This document shows positions 43,040-53,559 of a stretch of 64,000 nucleotides of DNA, piece after piece. The DNA is from Pterobdella sp. o SKG-2022 (taxonomy: Eukaryota; Annelida; Clitellata; Hirudinida; Piscicolidae): contig OZ038324.1 of assembly GCA_964035795.1 (NCBI GenBank), forward strand, positions 5,542,510 to 5,606,509, in the 5' to 3' direction. The notes beneath the pieces are model-generated. The model was given only the letters and a program-made list of their open reading frames with translations, was not told the origin of the DNA and did not search any database. How positions within the stretch are numbered: the stretch's first letter is position 1; the number at the start of each line of letters is the position of its first letter. Both the position numbers and the translations under genes were made by a program.

Positions 43040-44789
43040 CCTGGATAGTTGTGAGAGATTTTGAGATTGTTCGATATGCTGCCCCACTCTTGGATAATAG
43101 ACTGCCTTTATTCACTTGGGCTGAATAGAAAACTGATAACCTTCTTGCAATCCACAATAAAAAACTGGCGGGTAGAATTGACCTATAACAATGAAAAGCT
43201 GGGTGAAGTAGAAATAAAGAGAGGAATATTCCAAGGAGACTCTTTATCTCCACTTTTGTTTGTCATAGCCCTCATTCCTCTAACGCAAATACTGAAAGCT
43301 ACAAGACTGTTACAACTTTGCAAATAAGGAAAAGACTCTATATGGATGATCTCAAACTGTATGCCAAAACCGAGGAGGAACTCGACTCACTAGTACAGAC
43401 AGTAAGAGTTTTTAGTGAAGATATCGGCATGAAATTCAATAACGAGAAGTGTTCAATGTTAGTAATGAAAAGAGGGAAAAAAATTAAATCAGATGGAATT
43501 AAGCTACTCGACGACACAGTAATGAAAGCATTGAGAGATGGAGAAGGATACAAGTACCTGGGTATATTACAAGCTGACGATTTACATAAAAAAGAAATGA
43601 AAATCAAAGTCCTCAATGAATACAAAAGAAGAGTGCGGAAGATTGTTAAGACAAAACTGAATGGAAGGAATATTGTTAAGTGTATTAATATTTGAGCCAT
43701 CCCTGTTTTGAGATATTCAGCGGCTTTCCTTAGTTGGACAAAGACTGAGCTTCAGTCAATAGATGGGAAAACAAGGAAACTTTTAAAAATGCATATGGAC
43801 TGCACCCACGAAGTGATGTAGATAGGTTATATATACCAAGAAAAGTTGGCGGACGATGACTGGCAAATGCTGAAGATACTGTTATCTTAGCCAAAATCAG
43901 CCTTGAGGATCACATCAAAAAAAGCGCTGAAAGACTTTTATGTGCAACTAGAGGTGATTTTGATAATCCAGTAATTGCCACAGTGAAAGATATAAAAAAA
44001 AATATTCAAGATGAGAGAATAAAAGAATGGAATGAAAAAAGAATGTATGGACAGTTCTTAAGAGATACATCGGCAAAAGTAGACAAAGAGTTAAGTTGGA
44101 GATGGCTGAGAAAAGGCGATTTGAAGGTCCAAATTGAGTCACTTTTATGTGCGGCGCAAGAGCAAGCCTTGAGGACCAACTATCTCAAATTCCATATAGA
44201 TAAAACAGCTAATAGCCCACTGTGTAGAATATGGGGCAACAAAGGTGAAACCGTTCAACACATAATCTGCGAATGTGAGAAGCTCGCTCAAAAAGAGTAC
44301 AAGAGACGTCACGATAACGTTGCTAGAAGACTCCATTGGGACTTGTGTAAGAAAAATGGATTAAAATGCAATGAAAAGTGGTACGAACATGAGCCAGATA
44401 GTGTTGTGGAGAATGATGACATAAAGTTGCTATGGGACTTCAATATACAATGTGACAATATGATAGAAGCCCGTCGACCTGACATTGTCGTTTTACCCAA
44501 AAAGGAGAAAAAATGCTTGATTGTGGATGTTGCTGTACCTGAAGACTGCAGAATCAATAAAAAAGAAAAAAAAATTGATAAGTATCAGGATCTGCGAAGA
44601 GAAGTTAGCAGCCTATGGCAGCAAAAGAAAGTGCATGTGGTACCAATTGTAGTTGGAGTACTTGGAAGTATAAGCGAGAACTTCATAGTCTTTCTTCACC
44701 AATTAAAAATTAATACAAATATGGGAGAGTTGCAAAAGGCGGCATTACTCGGTACCGCAAGAATCTTGAGAAAAGTTCTAAAGCTGTAG
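43040..44789 (+). pseudogene. R2-like LINE (restriction-like endonuclease type), broken
   Basis: A 5'-truncated non-LTR element read on the plus strand through at least three frames. The first segment (from about 43061) has the RT motifs FDMLPHSWI and KRGIFQGDSLSPLLFVIAL. A frameshift near 43318 leads to LYMDDLKLYAK, which contains the catalytic YMDD. A stop at 43693 (KCINI then TGA) and frameshifts between about 43795 and 43880 follow, with RSDVDRLYIPRKVGGR readable in another frame. The last segment (43983-44789) is intact for 268 codons. It has a zinc-knuckle-like C-x-n-HIICEC, then RRPDIVVLPKKEKKCLIVDVAVPED, the PD-x-(D/E)xK nuclease core, and VHVVPIVVGVLG. These are typical of R2-type elements with a C-terminal restriction-like endonuclease. 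It ends 80 bp before a (TAA)n tail. Not functional. Confidence 0.88.
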
Positions 44790-44867
44790 GCAGACTTAGT
44801 AAGACTCTGGTCATTAGTTATGACCTGTTTTACAAAAATTTTCTCAGCAAAATGCTTGATAGATTTC

Positions 44868-45029
<162 letters not shown>

Positions 45030-46322
45030 AATATTGAAAAAATATATAGAGTAATATAACTAGAAAATTTTTAAATACATTTATTTATAATATATATCTA
45101 GAATTTTTCTCATTATAAAGAAAAAATCAAAAAAAATCTAACTAAACAAAAAACAAGATTTTTCAAAAACAGAGTGATAACATTAAAAACATAATAATTT
45201 TTTTTTAAATTAATTCTTAGAAAATAAAAATTTTCAATATTAAAATTTTCAATGAAAAAATAATGGATAATAAAAATAAAAAATTGAATAATAAAAAATA
45301 AAGATATTTCATAATAAGAAAAAGATTTGCATAAAAAAATAATAAGTGATATACTTGATATACAGAAGTACTTTGACAGTGCAAAACCATGTATCACGCC
45401 AATATCCATACATATTCATTACCTTATTATTTTTATTGTGCTTATGATTATTACTGTTAGTATTAATATTTTTATTGTTTTTGTTTTTATTGCTTTTTTT
45501 TTGTTGTTTTATTTTTGGTAGCATTATAACTACAGATTCTAATTAAAGGATATTAAGAAGATAGTGATCATTTTCATGTAATAATTTGAATTTTTATAGA
45601 ACATGTTCTCATGTAGTGAAACTCAAAAGTACATCCAAGAGATGAAAACATCCCTAAAAACAAATAAATACTCAGATAAGCGCACAAAAACTCAAATACC
45701 GACAAATAAATATAAAAAAGCTAGCAAGGATAAGCAAAACTCTTACATATGTTTTACATTAATTTGTATTATAATACTATACATTTGCATTAATTTCCAT
45801 TATAAGATCACTTCACACGCTCTTAAACAAACACATACGCACATCAACAAACACATATCGGTCATAGGGTCATGTTTTACAACTCCTTATAGTATAAAAC
45901 TGTGTGCATAAGTGTTTTGATGGACAAATGAGGATTTGATGGATGGATGGATGGATGGAGGGATGGATGTGTAGATGAATGGATAGATAGGTAGACATAA
46001 ATATGGTTACATAAAGTGATAGATACACAAACAGATAGATTGATATACCAATGACTAAGTTAATGGAGTTATATACAGATAAATGAATTAATATTGAGAT
46101 TGCTAAATAAATTGGTAGATATACAAATAAATGAATCCATATATAGATTAATCAACTAATTGGTAGATGCACATATAGATGGATGGATAGATGGATTTGA
46201 ATATGTGTGGACAGATAGCTGAATAGTTGATGAAGAGATAGGAAAGTAGATGGATGAGTGATGGATGAAAGAGGTAGGAAACGAAATAGTAAATAGATGA
46301 ATTGATAATTAAAAACTAATCA

Positions 46323-46541
46323 TTAACATTCAATTTTTCTTGATAAAAAAACAGACCCCCTATGCACAAAAAATGTCAAACAGGAAGAGAGAAACAGTGG
46401 AGCAACATCAAACAGCAACGTGGCATCTTGCTCATTCAACAGCTGCCCAGCTGTTTCTTCGAGCTCGTTATAGTTTCTATCGAAAAAATTAGATAACTTT
46501 GTCATTAAACGCTTGATATTGATGTAATCTTTTAGAGACAT
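46323..46541 (-). CDS. Doubtful small ORF, hypothetical
   Basis: 72 codons on the minus strand beginning ATG after ATACATACA. The first 50 residues look protein-like and helical, with RLMTKLSNFFDRNYNELEET and then QLLNEQDATLLFDVAPL. The remainder is T-rich and hydrophobic and may be read-through past an exon end. I do not recognise it and found no linked exon. It could be the first exon of a gene, a decayed fragment or chance. Confidence 0.22.
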   Translation of the reverse strand: MSLKDYINIKRLMTKLSNFFDRNYNELEETAGQLLNEQDATLLFDVAPLFLSSCLTFFVHRGSVFLSRKIEC

Positions 46542-47206
46542 TGTATGTATATTTTATTCCATTAATTTTTTGTTTTATCCATCAATAATGAGTATTTTTT
46601 CACGTACAATTTGTTTCTGAAAAAAATATTTTTCGATGTGTAAAACTCCACGATGAAGCTCCAGTGACTGATAGTAGTACTGTGCTGACGGAAAATTCAA
46701 GCCTCGTCCTGTTTTTCCACGATGGAATAAAAATAATGAAAATGAAAATAATTATTCTTGAATATAAAAATAAAAAAAACAACAAACAAATTAGCTAAAA
46801 AAAATGTCTTAATCGAAAATAGCAAATAATAAGAAAATCAAAATAAGTTGGAAAATGGAAAACCTCAAAAACAAATAAATCTCAACGTCGAAAAACTATT
46901 CAATAAACGACATTAAGATATAAATAAAGTACGCTGGAAAATTGAAAAGTTGTGGGAAATAAGTTTTGGGTGTTATTGAATGTCCACATTTTATTGTATT
47001 CGTCCAAAACTTTATGGCTTTTTATTTTTTTTATTCATTGTTTTATTATTTTATGTTGTTACTTGGGTTGTTAAAAAATAAATTCCAAAAAATTTTTATT
47101 GAACTTCTAATTTTTATTTTTATTTTTTAGAGCTGTTATCAGCAAAAATGTGTGGTTATGTAAAAATAAATTTTATTCGAACGTTTATGTATCATTTTTG
47201 CAGATT

Positions 47207-47258
47207 ATTGTTGTTGTTGTTGTTGTTTCTGTTGTTGTTGTTGTTGTTGTTGTTGTTC
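47207..47258. repeat. (GTT)n microsatellite
   Basis: About 16 GTT units with one TCT interruption. Confidence 0.9.
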
Positions 47259-47373
47259 AACGTAGTGATAACTTGTTTTTTAATAATAATTCAATTAACA
47301 ATGGAAATATATTTAAAAACTTGATAAAAATTCCCAAATCAATGTGCAAAAATTTTAAAGAAATCAAATTTTA

Positions 47374-48342
47374 AAGATTAAAGAAAATACTTGACCACCC
47401 TGAGTTGTTCGGCCAATGTACCAATGTCGACGTCATTTGTCAAATCGAAGAATCCAAAGCGCTTTTTGATACCCTTCTTCTAATTAAATCAAAAAGATTG
47501 CGAGTTGAAAAGAACAAAGAAAATAGGGCAATGGGAATAGCAGAAACAGTATCAAAAATGATTCCCGAATTTATGGATGAGGCAACAGCCGAAAAAACTC
47601 TCGCTAGTAAAAAATCCCCTCTAAAGAACGTGTTGTTTAATGAACTCAGCAGGTATAACCAATTACTCAAATAAGTAAAGAATAATTTAGCAAAGTTACA
47701 GAAAGGAATCAAGGGCATCATAATTATGACTGAAGAACTAGAACAAACTTTCAACTATTTTTTGGAATCCAAAGTTCCCCCAAATTGGCCTACGATATAT
47801 CCTTAATTAAAACCACTGGCTTCCTGGGTGAGAGATCTTGTCCAGAGAGTAGATCACTTCAATATTTGGGCTTCAACTGCTTCACCTCCAAAAATATTTT
47901 GGCTATCTGCCTTCAGTGCACCTATTTCGTTTTTATCTGCTGTTCTGCAAACTTTGTCACACAGTCTGGGAATATGCTCACATGAGATTTTATTGTGATG
48001 AATATTGCAGACAACAATATTGCTTATACTCCTAAAGAAGGTGTGCTGATCAAAGGCCTTTAATTGCAAGGGGCAGGTTAGGACTCGAAAAACTCGTGTT
48101 TGGTCGAAGCAGAACCCATGCAATTAGTTAATAATCTTCCCACAATTCCGTTTAAACCAGTTAAATTGAAAAGAAGAAATCAAAAAGGAATCTACCAGTG
48201 TCCTTGTTATTACTACCCGAATAGAGAAGATGAACAGAATAGTGCTTCATATGTGGTAAGTATTGATCTCAAGGCCGGAGAAAAAAGCCAAGAACATTGG
48301 ATTAAAAGAGGGATAGCTGCTTTATTAAGCCTTGAAACATAA
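47374..48342 (+). pseudogene. Processed pseudogene of an axonemal-type dynein heavy chain, C-terminal end
   Basis: The translated pieces match the conserved C-terminal domain of dynein heavy chains in the correct order. They are DHPELFGQCTNVDV, then NELSRYNQLLK, IKGIIIMTEELEQTFN, VPPNWPTIYP, LKPLASWVRDL, KIFWLSAFSAPISFLSAVLQ, AYTPKEGVLIKGL, YQCPCYYYPNRE and HWIKRGIAALLSLE to the stop. Lesions include in-frame TAA stops at about 47672 and 47803, a frameshift near 47990, then TAA and TAG at about 48061 and 48088. About 320 codons run without an intron although the window's other genes are finely split. An A-rich stretch follows about 70 bp after the stop (48411-48424). This points to a retrocopy truncated at its 5' end. 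Functional dyneins are microtubule motors, and this copy cannot make one. Confidence 0.88.
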
Positions 48343-51300
48343 ATTTATTTCTAAATGACAGATTATTTAGTCAAAATTTGATCATAACTTAAAAAATTAA
48401 ATTTTTATTACAAAAAAAAAAACTTAAAACAACTAGTGTAAATACAAACTAGTTTATAATTCTTTTTCATAATTTGCTCTATTATGTTCAAAACATCATC
48501 TGTTCTCATAAAATAATCCAGAAACTTATTCTTTCATTAAAATTTATTTTTTGCACATTTTCCAAAAATTGACTATTATTCAAACTTAAAAAGAAAAATT
48601 TAACGTAAAATTTAAAATTTACCCTAATTACACAAAAATTTATTTTTTGTGTAAAGATTAAAATTTTAATCGACATTGAAACATAAAACTTAATTTGAAT
48701 TATAACAGTACTCAACATCACAGGCTTAATTGATATAATGTTATTTAATGACAACCATACATAAACTATGCTTTCCACTGGGTTCTATAGAGTTTAAAAC
48801 ATTTTCAAAAAATTCTGCCTTATAATGAGGCATTAAAAAATATTGAAATTTTTTATTCGAAAAAATTTTTTTTTATTGCAATACTTTGAGTTTTTTTTAA
48901 TATTTTCAAAATTAAATTTGAGTTTTCTATTTATAGTATACCCCAAAATATCAGAGTATCCCAAAATTCAAATTTTGAAATTCTAATATAAAACTTAAAT
49001 TCTTCCAGGTATTTTTATCTTTATGATTAAAAAAGTTGAAAACTCTAGAAATCGTAACTGTGGCACCAAAATAACACTATTGGTTTCCATTTTATAATGC
49101 ATGGAATATTTCAACATAAAATGTATTGTCTCCATATGTAATTAAATACTATCTTTTTATACGATATTTTACAATAGTTAATAAGAGTTACCGAAAAACC
49201 AATATTCAACTCCAAAAATAAAACTATAAATGATTATCTTTAAAAACCGAAAAAAAATTGTAGATAAAAACCCCAAATAATTACTGCAGCAAAACGACTA
49301 AAACAACAGTTATAGAAAAGCAATTGAGCAAACAAAACACATGAAAGGAAATCAACATAAAACCCAGGCCATTTGCGGGTTGCAAGCACAAAGGAAACGT
49401 ATTTACAAATAACATTATTACTTTATATACGACACGTTAAATTATTGCGAAGTACTGCAAGAGAAACATCGGGCAATGATCTTATAATCAATAGTTGATC
49501 TCAAAACTTTTTAATTGCTTGCAATGACAAAAAGTGTTTTGTTTATCCAAGGTAGATAAATAAACATTATTCACAATTAATTTTGATATTATTACTTCAG
49601 CATTGTCTTCCACAACTTACGTGCACGAAAGCTCATTTTCATTGTACCAGCCTCTACCTTTCACAGCCGGCCACCCTACCACAAGCCTCTCCATTATACA
49701 TCAATATACAAACCACTACTAGTTACTTCAACATCATAAAACTCACCTACAAACCAGCTAACTTCTATCTTTTCACCATTTTTATCCACCATTTCTACAA
49801 CTTCCACCATCACCAGCTATGTCTTTTAGTCCCACTACATAATGACACCAACTGTACCCACCATAACATCACACCGGAACTTCCCCGCCACTCCCACCAC
49901 CATTGCTAAACCAGCACCACCCACATCATACCAACCACCTCAAGAGTTATATATTTAAATTAAGTTCATTCCTTGAGACACAAATAATGAATAATTAAAA
50001 GGGTCTTCAAGTACGTCTGCAACAATCGTCCACATCTTGGCGAGCTTTTCACTTCTTTTGAATTTTGTCTAATTTCCTTAATCCTATTTGGTTGATTAGT
50101 TGAGTTTTAAATTTTTATGATGTGGACTTTTTTTTTTTATTTTAGTTTTTAAAGTTTTGATTAAATTTTTTTTTCGTTGTTTAGAATTTTTTATATTAAT
50201 ATTTTTTAACGTTTATTTATGGTGAAAATATCTACTTCAGTTCAATCTACAAGTGTCACCAACAAAAAAAACTACAAAAATTCTCAACTACCAGTATGTA
50301 AAAAAAAACATAAATTTTAGCGAAAATATTTCTATTAAATACCTAAGAAGAAATAAAAGGGATTTGTGGAAACATAAATAAGAATTCAAATGGCACGTCA
50401 CTGATTTGTAGTTAGTGTTTCCTATCACGTGGTACAACTTTCCTGTCACGTGATTAATGGCTTAACAAGCCATTTTAAAATGGCGGATAATTATGGTCAA
50501 ACTGAAATGACTTCTTTTGAACTTTCGAATAGTTTTTTTGTCAATTTTCTTTTGTTTTGAAAATTTTTCCAAAATTAAAGATATGAGTTTGTTTTTTAAT
50601 TAAATTCTTTAAAATAGAACAATATTGAAACTAAAATCAAGTTTTCGTTCGAAATAACTCGTACGGTTATTTAAAAAAAAAATTTCAACAGGTTCCAAAA
50701 GTAATTTATCTTTTTTATTCGGCCTAAACGCAGCAAAAATTAACTGAGCAACACAAAGCCATTATAAAGCTAATCTAGAACTATTCAGTTGCAAAAGAAC
50801 CCTAAAACAGAAAAATGAAAAAAAAATAAAAATAAAAATTTTTGTTTTGAAAATATTCATTAAAAAATTGTTGGCTGAACGAATTTCAAAATACAACTAG
50901 AAAAGAAAAAAAAACTAGAAAAATCTTTATCGTGAGAATAAACATCATTAATATTAGACATCCAAACAAAAAATAAACTCATCTCAAAACTCATTAATGG
51001 TACTTGCAACAAAAAATATCATCACAAGCAGAAGACCAACCCTGTGGAGTGAAATTAAACGTGATGCTTAAATATTCAATTTTTTGAAAATGGCGGCTTG
51101 TGTGAAGCAGTTTTTTTGAATCGATAAAATCATTTCAAAATATAATTCATACTCAACAAATAATCTGAAACTCAGATTATTTCTTTTTAATTTTGCGCCA
51201 AAGACGCAAAAAATTCAATCACAATAGCTGTCAAAATAAAGGTCGAACAAACGGAAATGCGTCTTTTTGAAGGCAATTTTTATCAAAGTGAAATTTTCAA

Positions 51301-51409
51301 AGTTCAACAAAATATAAAAATAAATAAATTTTAAAATTTTCGGTTTTCAAGCATTTCTAACTGGTTTGCTTTGATCATTTGATGGGATAATTTATAATTG
51401 AGAGGTACT
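48343..51409. other. AT-rich intergenic stretch
   Basis: No supported gene. A C-rich patch at 49600-49940 has a loose CCAC-type composition. Two CACGTG E-box motifs lie at about 50430-50455, and ATGGCGG (YY1-like) motifs occur at 50480 and 51090. Confidence 0.5.
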
Positions 51410-51590
51410 GTCATCCCGTATAGCTCAATGGTTGAGCATTAGACTAATTATCTAAAGTTACCGGGTTCGATCCCACGTGGGCCAACAATTAGCACCTGTT
51501 CCACAGTGTGTTTTCGCTACATTAAATTTGTAGCAAGCGCTTTGATTTATAAGGAAAAGCGTTTTATAAATACCTCATTACATTACATTA
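51410..51590 (+). mobile_element. tRNA-derived SINE, copy 3
   Basis: Best preserved of the three copies. It has the A-box region TATAGCTCAATGGTTGAGCA, an anticodon arm TTAGA-CTAATTA-TCTAA with a 7-nt loop, a perfect B-box GGTTCGATCCC at 51464-51474, the shared body and the tail CATTACATTACATTA. The loop gives anticodon AAT, and the head begins and ends with CCC/GGG-type pairs, so an isoleucine tRNA ancestor is plausible. Confidence 0.93.
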
Positions 51591-51984
51591 GACGAGATAA
51601 AGTCACTTCTAAACTTGTGCCAAAAGACGCCAAATTTCATACGCAATAAGCTGCAAACTAGCGGTGTTACCATGTTATCATATTATCCTTTGATAATATT
51701 ATCATTTTTTCCTCTTATCATATCATCATAGAAACTGCTCATCATGTTTCTATAGTATTTTTGAATAAAGTTTTTTTTAACTTTTTGAAAGGAAATGATA
51801 ATAATGGTGAGCGAAATTTGGGAATTCTTGGGCGTGACGTTAAAAGAAACCAACTCAGTGCCCTGATTTTCAGATCTGCTAGCTGGTGGGACTGTTAATT
51901 TTCTGGGTACAACTGATTTAGTTTTTACTATTTGTCAATTACAAAAAAAAATCACGTGAGCCAAGAGTACCTCTGTGTATGCCG
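51591..51984. other. Intergenic spacer, possible LINE upstream remnant
   Basis: 51865-51930 (CAGATCTGCTAGCTGGTGGG, then TCTGGGTACAA) resembles 10998-11045. It may be part of the decayed LINE that follows. Confidence 0.35.
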
Positions 51985-52920
51985 CTTCAAGATCTCACCA
52001 AAGCATTTGACCTGGTTGATCTAGAATCTTTCTTTACCTTTTTTTTTAAATCTGGTTGTTCTCTAACCTTTCTCGCATAGATACGTTCTTTTCGCGATGG
52101 TATACAATCCCATTTGAAGTGACTAGATTTTAAAGCTTTTTTCTCTTAAAAAGGTGTCAAACAAGGGTGCTCCAACTTTGTTTGACTTTTATTTCTTCTA
52201 TGTCTTTTAATCAGCTAAGGCTTTTTGAAAAAAATAAATTGCTGTATCTCTTCTTTTTTTTAAACGTGGCTTACCTAATGGGGGACTATCTTTTTCAATG
52301 CACTGTGAGTTAACATATAGTTCAGAGGCCCAGCCCAGCCCAAACGATAAAACTTCAACAAGGAAGAGAGAGGAGTGAAGCCAGTAATCTCAAATAACCT
52401 TTTATTTGTTTTTTATCTTTTTAGAGGTTTTCTTACATCTTCTTGACTCGACTTTGCGAACAAAAATTTTATAAAAGTGGGCTCCCACGTCTACTGCAAT
52501 AAGACTCTTCAAGGCGCTGATACTCCCTTTTCTGCTCCATGGTAGCGGGTCATGGACTTCACTTAGGCGTCAAGTTCAACGGTCAAATAACTTCGCAAAT
52601 CGAGGTTTGGGAACTATTTTTGCCATATCAATTTTTGTTAAAAAAAAGAAATATTGAATTAAGACACCGTGCTGACATTGATCGTGTTGAAACTATGCTA
52701 AAACAAAGACGTCTCAGATGGCTTAGCTACGTTCAGAGAATTTGGAACTCACGCTTACCCAAACAATTGCTTGCAAATTTGAGAGTGGTAAACGGTTGAA
52801 AAAAATCAAAAACAGCGATGGCATGATATTATGAATGCAGACTTGAAAAGCCTAGGTATGGTTTCAACTTGAAAAACAAAGGCTTTAGCGAGATACGAAT
52901 GACCAACCAATATACATTTA
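51985..52920 (+). pseudogene. Heavily decayed LINE reverse-transcriptase remnant
   Basis: Scattered plus-strand pieces in several frames keep the order of a LINE reverse transcriptase. LQDLTKAFDLVDLESF (first catalytic Asp region) is followed by FKSGCS, then GVKQGCSNFV. Much farther on come DIDRVETMLKQRRLRWLSYV and DLKSLG-like pieces of the C-terminal region. The catalytic FADD segment is missing or unrecognisable, and stops and frameshifts are frequent. It is a different and much older family than the CR1-like and R2-like copies at 37-45 kb. Confidence 0.7.
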
Positions 52921-53559
52921 AACTAAATGAACTAAACCAGTTTAAAGATGCAAAAAAAATCTCAAAAAACAAAGAATCAGAAACAGATTTAAAATGCTCT
53001 CATTCCAATTAACTGGATTAGCAAACCACCTCAGACTATTGCATACAACTGTTTTCCAGAAAACTTCAATTTTTCATTTCTGTGGAAACAATTTAAAAGA
53101 CAAGGAATATTAGACCATTTGTAAAAAAAGACAAAAAATATTTCCAGCCATATACTCTTTCTGCCCTTGAGTAAACGTGGACGAACGCATTCAATAGATT
53201 TGAACACATTTGAAACCTTTTATTAGAGAATTAAAACATTTTCAGTGAGAAGAAAAAAGGTGTGTGTGTAGATTGAAGGATGTAGCTTGAGGGCTTGGAA
53301 AGAAGGAAGGTTTATCATATTTTGACCGACTCTATATATAAATATATATTCTGAAGTGGCCTTGAAGGCTTAAACAGTTTCATGCCATATAATAATATTC
53401 GTTATTTTTTGTTTGTATTTTTTGAAACTTTGAAAAAAATTTGATAGTAGAGAAAAGCTCTGAGTGATAATAATAGAAAAAGTTTTGCCTGTATTACAAG
53501 CTATAAATAAGACAAGCGCATATAAATAAAAATTTTCAAAGTTTGCATTAATGAGTTAA
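52921..53559. other. Upstream region of PEX2
   Basis: AT-rich, no gene seen. It presumably contains the PEX2 promoter and 5' UTR. No clear core promoter element could be assigned. Confidence 0.4.
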
